Positions 17,455 through 25,840 of a stretch of 64,000 nucleotides of DNA are shown here, piece after piece (within the stretch, counting starts at the first letter, position 1; every line of letters starts with the position of its first letter). The notes under the pieces were generated by a model that was not told where the DNA came from, searched no databases, and was given only the letters and a program-made list of their open reading frames with translations. Made by a program: the position numbers and the translations under genes. Origin of the DNA: Azophilus sp965199705 (GTDB taxonomy: Bacteria > Pseudomonadota > Gammaproteobacteria > Pseudomonadales > Azotimanducaceae); contig OZ241359.1 in the NCBI GenBank assembly GCA_965199705.1, forward strand, positions 2,728,001-2,792,000, read 5' to 3'.

Positions 17455-17782
17455 TAGTTGCAGCCTCGTCTTGAGGCGCTCCATGTCTCGGTGTCCTTTG
17501 ATCCGGTTGCAGCTTCCGCGCAGAAGCTGGAGGTTCTCGATACCCCTTGCAGGATTTCTTGCTCGACTTGATGATCTGCTGCAAGTCCTTCTGGTCCTTG
17601 GCCAGGCTATCGACAAACTTGATGCCACCAACCACATCGCGCGAACCGAGCAGCATGGCGGCCAGCACAAGTTCCTTCATCGAATTGGCATTGGCCCCGG
17701 CGTGTTGAACACGACGACACCTCGCTCGGTGTAGTCATCTACCGGAATGTTGTTGGTGCCGGCACCGGCACCGGCACGCGCC
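17455..17782 (-). pseudogene. serA fragment joined to an HNH fragment (copy B)
   Basis: Same chimera as at 13,135. Here the HNH end reads NLQLLRGSCNRIKGHRDMER, keeping the usual KGxRxME finish but with Arg for the first Cys. The SerA part has the same 1-base deletion after VVFNTPG. A short GCCGGCACCGGCACC expansion at about 17,758-17,775 distinguishes it from copy A. Confidence 0.65.
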
Positions 17783-17915
17783 GCAACTACAAGGATTCAA
17801 GGTTACAATTCCGTCTCGGCGCGAGGCCGACGTGGTTCTTCAAGACTCCAAATGTGGAGCACAGTTACGCCGTCCCCTCTGTTCGTGCAATACCCCCGTT
17901 AAAGCACCCCACACC

Positions 17916-20900
17916 ATGAAACAACCAAATTCGGCCAACGCGATCGTAGTCGCGGGAATGCACCGCAGCGGCACATCTGCCCTGAGCCGAACGCTGAATC
18001 TGGTGGGTTGCGATCTGCCCAGAACGCCAATAGTCAGTGACAACCGGGGCAACGAATACGGCCATTGGGAATCTCAACGGATTTTCGAATTGAACGACGA
18101 TATCCTTGCTTCGGCAGGTTCGCGTTGGGATGACTGGGAGCCTGTCAGCGCCGATTGGTACGCTTCTCCACGCTATCCCGAGTTCTTCGAGAAGGCGTGC
18201 GAGGCACTCGCAGCAGAGTTCGAATCGAGCCGTCTGTTCGTGTTCAAGGATCCGCGCGTCTGTCGGCTAATGCGCCTGTGGATCAATGTCATAGAATCGC
18301 TCAACGCCTCGCCGCTGATCGTCATGCCTGTCCGGAATCCGAGGGATGTGGCAGCATCCCTTGAGCGCAGGAACGGCATCGACGCCTCCATCGGACGACT
18401 GATGTGGTTGCGCCACGTGCTCGACGCCGAAGTTGGCAGCCGCCAGCATCCAAGAGTGACGGTCTCATTCGACGACCTTCTGACGGACTGGCGGCGCGTC
18501 GTGACGCGCATCGGGAAAGCGCTCGACTTATCTTGGCCAAAGCTGTCAACCGCGACGAACTTGGACGTTGACAGCTTCCTGTCACCCGATCTGCGCCATC
18601 ACCAGGATCCACGGCATTGGATTGAACGGCCTGATGAAGGCATTCGCTGGATTACCCAAGCCTACGACATACTGCACCGGTGGTCAGCCGACGATGAACA
18701 GCCCGCCGATCTGGCAACGCTTGACGAGATCAGATCCAACATCAACGCCCTGGCGCCGCTCTTTGGCCGTCCCGTCCTGCTCGGACAACGGGCGCACGAC
18801 CGGCTGCATGAACTGGAAGCGGAAAACGGGCGACTGCATGATCGCCTGGCGAACGAAGCAAACCTGACCAAAGAACTCCGGCAGATCGCGGAGCAAGCGG
18901 AAGCTGAAGCGAAATCTCTGAGTGACGCCTTGGCCGATGAAACCTCGCAACAAAAGACCACGATCAAGAACCAAGGTCAGCGGATCGCTTCACTTGACGA
19001 CGCTCTAGCAAATGCTCGGACCCAAGTTGCGTCCCTGATGGCCGCCACGAACGAGCGAGATCAACGTCTGGCCGCCCTGATGCAATCCTCCAGTTGGCGC
19101 GTGACGGCGCCTCTGCGAAGCATCAAGCTTCGCGTCGCCTGGCTCTTTCGCAAGAGCGCACGAGCAGCCCGACTTGTCGGGTGGATTTGCACTGGCAAGT
19201 TCCGTCAGACGGCGCACGCCTTGTTACCGTTCTACCGCAGGTACGCCCCCAGGTGGGTGGGGTCGATCATTCCTTATCGAATGCGTCGGTGGTTGCGGGC
19301 CACATCTTCTTTGTCCCCACCCAAAGCCGCCCTTGACTCTCTTAAATTTCAGGGCGGGCAGCCACTACTGGCACAGTCTGAATTTGTGCCGGAGTTTCGG
19401 GGGTCCCCTCCCGCATCAAGCGGTGTTCGGCTCATTGCCTTTTACTTGCCTCAATTTCACCCTATTCCAGAAAACGACGCCTGGTGGGGCAATGGCTATA
19501 CCGAGTGGACCAATGTGCGCCGCGCAAGGCCCCAATTTGAGGGCCACTACCAGCCTCGAATTCCCATAGACACCGGTTACTACGACCTGCGTAATCCCGA
19601 AATTCAGCGCCGTCAGGTGGAATTGGCCAAGCGCTACGGCGTCTCGGGGTTCTGCTACTACTTCTACTGGTTTGCCGGGCGCCGGCTGCTGGAAACACCT
19701 CTGCTGAACTACCTTGATGATCCCACCCTGGATCTGCCCTTTTGCCTTTGCTGGGCAAACGAAAACTGGACGCGGCGTTGGGATGGCCGGGAGCAAGACC
19801 TGCTGATTGGTCAACAACACTCCGCCGCCGACGACCTTGCGTTCATCAAGTACGTATCGCGCTATCTTCGGGATCCCAGGTACATCCGCGTTGATGACCG
19901 CCCGTTACTGCTGGTCTATCGGCCCTCGCTCTTTCCAGATGCGTCGCAAACCGTTCACAGATGGCGCCAATGGTGTCGAGACAACGGCGTTGGTGAACTG
20001 TACGTCAGCATGGTTCAATCCTTCCAGGACCTGGACCCAAGACCTTACGGGCTCGACGCTGCCATCGAGTTCCCCTGGCATACCGGGCTGCCTACCGACA
20101 TCACAGCGCACGTGGTCCCCGCCAACTCCGAATTTCGCGGCCATGTATTTGACTGGCAAGACTACGCCACCCGCTGCGAGGACCAACCCGACCGGCCCTG
20201 GACTCAGATGCGGGGCGTGATGCCGGGCTGGGACAATACGCCACGCAGAAATTCGGAATCGCATCTGCTGCAAGGGCACTCCCCCGCAGGCTACAGGCGC
20301 TGGCTGCGATCAGCGATGCGCTGGACCCTGGCAGAGGAACGCTCGGACGACGAGCGGTTGGTGTTCATCAACGCCTGGAACGAATGGGGGGAAGGCGCCT
20401 ATCTCGAATCTGACCAACACTTTGGCTACGCCTTTCTGCAAGCAACCCGAGACGCCGTGGAAGAAGTCGCGGGGCAGTCCGGCGACCCTGTGCGCCCGCA
20501 TCCCGCGTCGAGAAGCGACGTCACATCCGGCACCCCTTTGCTGGCGTCCAAGCAGGTCGTTCCCCTTGGTCCAGAGCACGTCGCTTCGGCGAACGGAATT
20601 CGATTTCCGGCCACGCCGCATCCAGACGTTTCGGTTGTGATACCTGTGTATGGCCATTGTCATCTGACCTTGCGCTGCCTCAAATCGCTGAGTGACAGCC
20701 AAAGTCAGCGCTCCTTTGAGGTCATCCTGGTGGACGACGCCTCTACCGACGATAGCGCCCACGCGCTTCCCGACATTCCGGGCATCTGCTACCTGCGCAA
20801 CGACCAGAATCTGGGCTTTCTGCTGTCATGCAACCGAGGTGCTGCGCTAGCGCGGGGTCGCTACATCCTGCTGCTGAACAACGATACCGTGGTTCAGGAC

Positions 20901-22544
20901 GGCGCAATCGACGCGCTCGCCAACACCTTCGAGACGCACGACAAGGTGGGGCTGGCCGGCGCCAAGCTCTACTTCGAGGACGGCAGCTTGCAGGAAGCCG
21001 GCGGCATCGTCTGGTCAGATGGCTCCGCCATGAATTTTGGCCGGGGCGATGACCCGCGCAAACCCGAATACAACTATGTGCGGGACGTCGATTACTGCAC
21101 GGGCGCGGCCATCATGCTGCCGACCCAGCTGTGGCGCCAGTTGGATGGCTTCGACAGCTACTATCAACGCGCCTACTACGAAGACACCGACCTGGCGTTC
21201 CGTGTGCGCGAGGCGGGATATCGCGTCGTCTATCAACCCTTTGCCAAGGTGGTGCACCGAGAGGGCGGCACTTCCGGCTCCGACCTGTCCCAGGGAGAAA
21301 AACGATATCAGGTTGAAAATCACGCACGTTTTCTCAGCCGCTGGCGCAAGACACTGGAGCGCGACCATGCCGCTCCCTCGACAGATGCACAAGTCGCCAA
21401 GGACCGGCGCGCCAAGGGGCGTGTGCTGGTCATCGACTGGGCGCTGCCGATGGCGGACCACGATTCGGGGTCAGTGGACACTGTCAACCTGATGCACATG
21501 TTGGGGCGCATGGGCATGAAGACGACCTTCGCCCCCGACCGCGACCTGGACTACCGAGGAACCTACACCGACGATCTGCAACGGCTGGGGGCGGAAGTGC
21601 TGTACGCGCCCTTCTGCGATTCGCTGAGAAAATACCTCAGCACCCACGGCCGACGATTTGGCCAAGTCATTGTGCATCGAGTCAATGTGTTCGAGAAACT
21701 GGCAACCAAGCTGAAGGCGCTCTGCCCGAACGCACGAATCATCTTCAACACGGTGGATCTGCACCACATCAGAGAGGCCCGGCAGGCAGAGATCGAAAAC
21801 AGCAACCTTCTTCGCAAACGAGCCGAAACCACCAAACGCGCGGAACTCAGGCTGGCCCGCAACGCCGACGCCACCGTAGTAGTAAGTTCCACCGAACAGA
21901 AGCTGCTACAGGCCGCCTTGCCCGAGGTCCCCGTATTCCATTTGCCTCTCGTTCGAGAAGCGCCTGGGGTCGGCGCCGCGGCATTCGAAAGCCGCAGCGG
22001 CATCGCTTTTCTGGGCAACTACCACCATTCACCCAATGTGGACGCCATCCTGCGTTTCGTCCACGATGTATGGCCAGAAATTCGCCTGGCCTTGCCAAGC
22101 GCCGATCTGCTCATTCTCGGTGCACAGATTACGCCTGAAGTGTCGCAGCTCGGCGGCGTGGATGGCGTGCAGGCACTCGGCTACGTGGAGGATCTGGCGG
22201 CCTTGTACAACCGGACTCGACTGACGGTAGCCCCCTTGCGCTATGGCGCCGGCGCCAAGGGCAAGGTGGCGTCAAGCCTTTGCCATGGTGTGCCGGTCAT
22301 CGCTTCCCCCATCGCCGCGGAAGGCATGGATGTCGAACACGGTCGAGAAATCCTGATTGCCCGAGTAAAGTCGGAGTGGGTCGAGCATGTTCACGCGGCC
22401 TACTCGGATCCGGACTTGTGGCAGACCTTGTCGCAGGCCGGCGTCGCCACCATGCGACGAAATCACTCCCTGACGGCCGGCATGACAAGATTGTCCCGCA
22501 TTCTCGACCTTGAAGAAGGCGGCGACAGTGATGACGCCCTGTAG
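17916..22544 (+). CDS. Giant sulfotransferase / WbsX / GT2 / GT4 glycan-assembly protein
   Basis: Start ATG 17,916 (MKQPNSANAI), 1,542 aa. The modules in order are: a sulfotransferase-like domain (AGMHRSGTSAL, a PAPS-type loop, about 15-280); a coiled coil (about 300-395, LHELEAENGRLHDRLANEA); a WbsX/GTWW glycosyltransferase (about 500-860, LIAFYLPQFHPIPENDAWWG, FCYYFYWFAGRRLLE); a GT-A family 2 domain (about 900-1,150, VSVVIPVYGHCHLTLRCLKS, LLLNNDTVV, EDTDLAFR); and a GT-B family 4 domain (about 1,165-1,530, FLGNYHHSPNVDAI, GAGAKGKVASSLCHGVPVIA). No signal peptide or TM segment is seen. It probably builds and decorates a surface polysaccharide. A shorter relative with similar order is at 45,353. 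Confidence 0.85.
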   Translation: MKQPNSANAIVVAGMHRSGTSALSRTLNLVGCDLPRTPIVSDNRGNEYGHWESQRIFELNDDILASAGSRWDDWEPVSADWYASPRYPEFFEKACEALAAEFESSRLFVFKDPRVCRLMRLWINVIESLNASPLIVMPVRNPRDVAASLERRNGIDASIGRLMWLRHVLDAEVGSRQHPRVTVSFDDLLTDWRRVVTRIGKALDLSWPKLSTATNLDVDSFLSPDLRHHQDPRHWIERPDEGIRWITQAYDILHRWSADDEQPADLATLDEIRSNINALAPLFGRPVLLGQRAHDRLHELEAENGRLHDRLANEANLTKELRQIAEQAEAEAKSLSDALADETSQQKTTIKNQGQRIASLDDALANARTQVASLMAATNERDQRLAALMQSSSWRVTAPLRSIKLRVAWLFRKSARAARLVGWICTGKFRQTAHALLPFYRRYAPRWVGSIIPYRMRRWLRATSSLSPPKAALDSLKFQGGQPLLAQSEFVPEFRGSPPASSGVRLIAFYLPQFHPIPENDAWWGNGYTEWTNVRRARPQFEGHYQPRIPIDTGYYDLRNPEIQRRQVELAKRYGVSGFCYYFYWFAGRRLLETPLLNYLDDPTLDLPFCLCWANENWTRRWDGREQDLLIGQQHSAADDLAFIKYVSRYLRDPRYIRVDDRPLLLVYRPSLFPDASQTVHRWRQWCRDNGVGELYVSMVQSFQDLDPRPYGLDAAIEFPWHTGLPTDITAHVVPANSEFRGHVFDWQDYATRCEDQPDRPWTQMRGVMPGWDNTPRRNSESHLLQGHSPAGYRRWLRSAMRWTLAEERSDDERLVFINAWNEWGEGAYLESDQHFGYAFLQATRDAVEEVAGQSGDPVRPHPASRSDVTSGTPLLASKQVVPLGPEHVASANGIRFPATPHPDVSVVIPVYGHCHLTLRCLKSLSDSQSQRSFEVILVDDASTDDSAHALPDIPGICYLRNDQNLGFLLSCNRGAALARGRYILLLNNDTVVQDGAIDALANTFETHDKVGLAGAKLYFEDGSLQEAGGIVWSDGSAMNFGRGDDPRKPEYNYVRDVDYCTGAAIMLPTQLWRQLDGFDSYYQRAYYEDTDLAFRVREAGYRVVYQPFAKVVHREGGTSGSDLSQGEKRYQVENHARFLSRWRKTLERDHAAPSTDAQVAKDRRAKGRVLVIDWALPMADHDSGSVDTVNLMHMLGRMGMKTTFAPDRDLDYRGTYTDDLQRLGAEVLYAPFCDSLRKYLSTHGRRFGQVIVHRVNVFEKLATKLKALCPNARIIFNTVDLHHIREARQAEIENSNLLRKRAETTKRAELRLARNADATVVVSSTEQKLLQAALPEVPVFHLPLVREAPGVGAAAFESRSGIAFLGNYHHSPNVDAILRFVHDVWPEIRLALPSADLLILGAQITPEVSQLGGVDGVQALGYVEDLAALYNRTRLTVAPLRYGAGAKGKVASSLCHGVPVIASPIAAEGMDVEHGREILIARVKSEWVEHVHAAYSDPDLWQTLSQAGVATMRRNHSLTAGMTRLSRILDLEEGGDSDDAL

Positions 22545-22666
22545 TCCAAAGTGGTTTCGAGCAGGGTCGATGAGACCCTCAAGGTGATGGAGACTTGGTT
22601 GCAGCCCCGCCTTCCAGGCTTTGGGGAGGCCCTGCTCCTGACTTCGACGGGCCGCCGGGTAGTATC

Positions 22667-22882
22667 TTGATATCCTCAGACAGTGCTGATTGGCCTCGAC
22701 AGTTTGATTGCGATGTGGCGGTTTACGGTGCTGGTCCTGCTGGCATATCCCTGGCTCGGGCGCTCTCTGGCAGTGGCTTGCAGGTCGGGCTTTTCGAAGG
22801 CGGCGGGCTGGAGCCGCCCGTGGTTTCCAGAGACCACCCCTACCAGGGCGCCAACACCGGGCTGGAATACGACATCTTCGCT
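22667..22882 (+). pseudogene. GMC/FAD-dependent oxidoreductase, N-terminal fragment
   Basis: It encodes FDCDVAVYGAGPAGISLARA with a dinucleotide-binding GxGxxG, then GLQVGLFEGGGLEPP and ANTGLEYD, the FAD-binding start of a GMC-type oxidoreductase. It stops matching after about 70 residues; the frame runs on as unrelated sequence. A second copy of the same fragment is at 32,450-32,720 on the other strand. The stretch 22,883-23,055 has no recognised gene. Confidence 0.65.
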
Positions 22883-23055
22883 TGACCGGCGAGGCGCAGG
22901 CGGAATTCGGCTCGCCAACTTCGGAATCGTGTTGCAACGCCATCAGCCTCAAAATGACGCCGATCAGCCAGGGTCACGGCCTTATCAGGGGATTGGGATC
23001 TGATAGCATTTGTTTCTGCCCTCAGGCGATCCAATATCCAAATACAAAGGAACTC

Positions 23056-23859
23056 ATGAACATTGAGGCCATCGGAAATGATTGGGGAAACCCCAACCGG
23101 GCAGAGATAAGCCGGTTTCTAACGGGGGTGACCGACCCCATAGCATCCAACATGGAACGCAAGCCTGAATGCGGAATCCTAGTGAAGAACAAGGAGGATA
23201 AATCGGGCAATTCTGGCGAATACCCCAAGAAGCACTACCGCTCACCCAATGAGTCGGATTCCAACCAGCCCCACTTTGTTTCGCTAGTGTCGAAGTATGG
23301 AAGGTGGTCCCAGCTCACGCTGCAGTTTTCCCACGAGTTTTGCCATGTTCTATTGAATTCAGATCGCCTCGGACCAAATTTCGAGAAATCCGAAGCGGCT
23401 TGGTTTGACGAGGTAGTGTGTGTAGTTGCGTCTTTGTACACATTGAAGCGATTTGCTGAAGGCCCATCAGATTTCGTGAATGAGTGGTGGAAAGGCAAGG
23501 GGGGATCAATACTGCCACAGGAGTACCTTGAAGAGCATCAGCGTAAAGTCAAGATCAAGAAAGGGTATCCGTCAAAAAAGCAATTCAAACAGTGGCTCAA
23601 GGACAATGAACCCAAAATGCGGGGCGACCCGTATCTCGCTTACGAGAATGTCGACAGGTTCTACGACCGGGTTATTGCAGATCAACTGCTTCCCCTGTTT
23701 TGGGGTGAGTCCAAAGCAGGTTGGAATGCCGTTTGCGGACTACCCACTTCGAAACTTATGCTTGCCGAATACCTCATCGAGTGGCGTGATGCTCTGCAAT
23801 CGAATGAACAAAGAAGATTTGTATCCAGCGTAATGAAAAAACTGCTTGTTGGAACTTAG
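23056..23859 (+). CDS. Putative HEXXH zinc metallopeptidase-like protein
   Basis: Start ATG 23,056 (MNIEAIGNDWGNPNR), 267 aa. A longer frame upstream is only read-through of the oxidoreductase relic. Residues 93-97 are H-E-F-C-H in LQFSHEFCHVLLNSD, a zincin signature. AAWFDEVVCVVASL about 25 residues later could supply the third ligand as a Glu (gluzincin style). No signal peptide or TM helix, so a cytosolic role is likely. The GC content is clearly lower than the surroundings and the composition is Lys/Asn-rich, suggesting recent acquisition. The substrate is unknown. Confidence 0.6.
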   Translation: MNIEAIGNDWGNPNRAEISRFLTGVTDPIASNMERKPECGILVKNKEDKSGNSGEYPKKHYRSPNESDSNQPHFVSLVSKYGRWSQLTLQFSHEFCHVLLNSDRLGPNFEKSEAAWFDEVVCVVASLYTLKRFAEGPSDFVNEWWKGKGGSILPQEYLEEHQRKVKIKKGYPSKKQFKQWLKDNEPKMRGDPYLAYENVDRFYDRVIADQLLPLFWGESKAGWNAVCGLPTSKLMLAEYLIEWRDALQSNEQRRFVSSVMKKLLVGT

Positions 23860-24098
23860 TCGGGCGAGCGAACAGGGGTGCCTTTGCAATGCCACGAGAA
23901 ATGAAGGTACATATCCTACGGTCAAGAAGGCAGTAGCCTGGGTCAAAGCAAGGTAGCGCAGGGCGTAACTGTCGAAGCCAACAACGCCTGAGCCCCAAGC
24001 GTCACGCCCGCCAGAACCGTCACCAGATTGAAGACCCGGCGGGACGGTCCGGGCGCCGCCAACTGCCAAGATCGGTCAGGCACGCCATCAGAGCGTCG

Positions 24099-24312
24099 GG
24101 GTGAAGACGAACTCGAAGCGATCCCACAGTGCTTTGGCCGTAGCTGGCGGGAAGGCTTCGTAGAGTGCGCCCGGTCGGTGGGTGTTCAGGTAGTCCATGA
24201 CCAAGGTGATCTTGCTGGCGTCGGGATACCGTGCGGCGATGTCGGCGAGGAAGCGGGCCCAACCGATCCTGGTTCTGCGCTGCGTCACCTGGGTCATGCG
24301 CTTGCCGGCCAC
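24099..24312 (-). pseudogene. IS630 transposase, inverted middle segment
   Basis: Minus strand reads LAGKRMTQVTQRRTRIGWAR, KITLVMDYLNTHRPGALYEA and LWDRFEFVFTP. This is the DDE core, with the second Asp in VMDYLNTH, that is missing from the broken copies at 153 and 15,018. It lies in opposite orientation to the C-terminal piece next door. Confidence 0.65.
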
Positions 24313-24314
24313 GC

Positions 24315-24485
24315 ATGATCCGCCAGTGCCTCAACCGACGCATCGACTCCATTGAAGTCCTGCGCGATGAGGCCGCTGCTTGGCAAGCTGAACGCGACCG
24401 CATTCAGGCCAAGGTGAATTGGCAGTTCACCACCACGCACGCTCGCAACAAGCTCAAGCGCCTCTATCCGACATTTGACTCGTGA
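24315..24485 (+). pseudogene. IS630 transposase, C-terminal segment
   Basis: Plus strand reads IRQCLNRRIDSIEVLRDEAA ... RLYPTFDS and ends in GACAGGACACTAG at about 24,483-24,495, identical to the ends of copies A and B. Together with 24,099-24,312 it is one transposase whose middle was inverted. Confidence 0.7.
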
Positions 24486-24502
24486 CAGGACACTAGGCAC
24501 GG

Positions 24503-24692
24503 ATGAAGAAAACCTTTAAGGCCCGCCGCAACCGCAAGCCAAGGATCTCGCCCGACATCATGGCAAGAGACTTCCTGGGCATGGCGGCCGAGGAAATCCG
24601 CGTTGCCCACACCGAGGAGGCCATCGGAACGCAAGACGACAACCTCTATGCCCGAAACAAGGCGCTCCAAAGCGCAGGCATGGGCATCGAAC
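24503..24692 (+). pseudogene. HEPN-like gene, third copy, truncated by IS630
   Basis: It encodes MKKTFKARRNRKPRISPDIM ... LQSAGMGIEL and then runs into the IS630 left end at 24,693. It differs from copies A and B at more positions (AAEEIRVAHTEEAIGTQDDN), so it is an older paralogue. Confidence 0.7.
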
Positions 24693-25830
24693 TGTCCTGT
24701 CCCATAAATAACTAGTACTATTGGCATGACTTGATTGGAGCCATCAGCATGCCACGTAAAGCCACACCGATACCATTGAGCACCGACGAAAGAAACCAGT
24801 TGAACAGTCTCGTCACATCTCGGTCCCTGCCCCATGGGCTGGTGCGCCGAGCGCAGATTGTGCTCGCGTGTGCCGATGGCGAAGGAGGAACCTCAATCGC
24901 CCAACGGATGAACCTGAACCGGAACACCGTGTTCAAATGGCGCAAGCGGTACCTTGAGCAAGGGGTGCAGGGCTTGCACGATGAATTGCGTCCCGGACGG
25001 CCGCGCAGCCACAACGATGAACGAGTCGCGGAGGTTGTCAACGCGGCGCTGCAGTCGTCACCGAAAGGCGCCACACACTGGACGACGCGAACAATGGCCG
25101 AGCACCGCGGGGTGTCGAAGAGCACCGTGCAGCGCTGGTTCGACCTGTTCGGCGTTCAACCGCATCGCCAACGGACGTTCAAGTTGTCCACCGACCCGTT
25201 CTTCATTGAGAAGGTTCGCGACATTGTTGGCCTGTACCTGAACCCGCCGGATCACGCGGTGGTGCTGTGCGTGGATGAGAAATCCCAAGTGCAGGCTCTG
25301 CAACGCACGCAACCCCTGCTGCCCTTGGGACTTGGCTATGTCGAAGGAGTCACGCACGATTACATTCGACATGGCACGACGACCCTGTTTGCAGCCTTGG
25401 ACGTGGCGACGGGGAACGTGCTCACTCAATGCAAACGCCGCCATCGGCACCAAGAGTTTCTGGGCTTTCTGCGACACATCGACCGCAATGTTCCCACGGA
25501 GCTGGATGTGCATCTGATCGTGGACAATTACGCGACGCACAAACACGCCAAGGTGAAAGCGTGGCTGGCCAAGCGACCCCGATACCATATTCACTACACG
25601 CCGACCTATGCGTCTTGGCTCAACCAGGTCGAACGGTGGTTCGGCATCATCACCCAACGAGCAATCCGTCGTGGGTCGTTTTCTTCGGTCAAGCAACTGA
25701 CCAACAAAATCAACCGATTCGTTGACGAGTACAACTCTAAAACTTCTCCGTTCGTCTGGACTGCAACTGCCGATTCGATCATCGCCAAAGTAGAACGATT
25801 AGGCGCACTTATTTCTGGGACAGGACACTA
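24693..25830. mobile_element. Intact IS630-family insertion sequence
   Basis: Left end TGTCCTGTCCCATAAATAA (24,693-24,711) and right end TTATTTCTGGGACAGGACA (25,809-25,827) are inverted repeats matching at 18 of 19 bases. The right flank is CTA, as at the ends of the older IS630 copies. No clean TA duplication is visible on the left, so the left flank may have been deleted after insertion. Confidence 0.8.
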
Positions 25831-25831
25831 A
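24749..25831 (+). CDS. IS630-family transposase
   Basis: Start ATG 24,749 (MPRKATPIPLS), 360 aa. N-terminal HTH (SIAQRMNLNRNTVFKWRKRY) and a second HTH (STVQRWFDLFGVQPHRQRTF). The complete DDE catalytic triad is present: CVDEKSQVQAL, HLIVDNYATHKH and WLNQVERWFG. The stop codon TAA lies just past the right inverted repeat. This appears intact and could be active, unlike the three older IS630 relics in the window. Confidence 0.9.
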   Translation: MPRKATPIPLSTDERNQLNSLVTSRSLPHGLVRRAQIVLACADGEGGTSIAQRMNLNRNTVFKWRKRYLEQGVQGLHDELRPGRPRSHNDERVAEVVNAALQSSPKGATHWTTRTMAEHRGVSKSTVQRWFDLFGVQPHRQRTFKLSTDPFFIEKVRDIVGLYLNPPDHAVVLCVDEKSQVQALQRTQPLLPLGLGYVEGVTHDYIRHGTTTLFAALDVATGNVLTQCKRRHRHQEFLGFLRHIDRNVPTELDVHLIVDNYATHKHAKVKAWLAKRPRYHIHYTPTYASWLNQVERWFGIITQRAIRRGSFSSVKQLTNKINRFVDEYNSKTSPFVWTATADSIIAKVERLGALISGTGH

Positions 25832-25840
25832 CAGTTGCTA

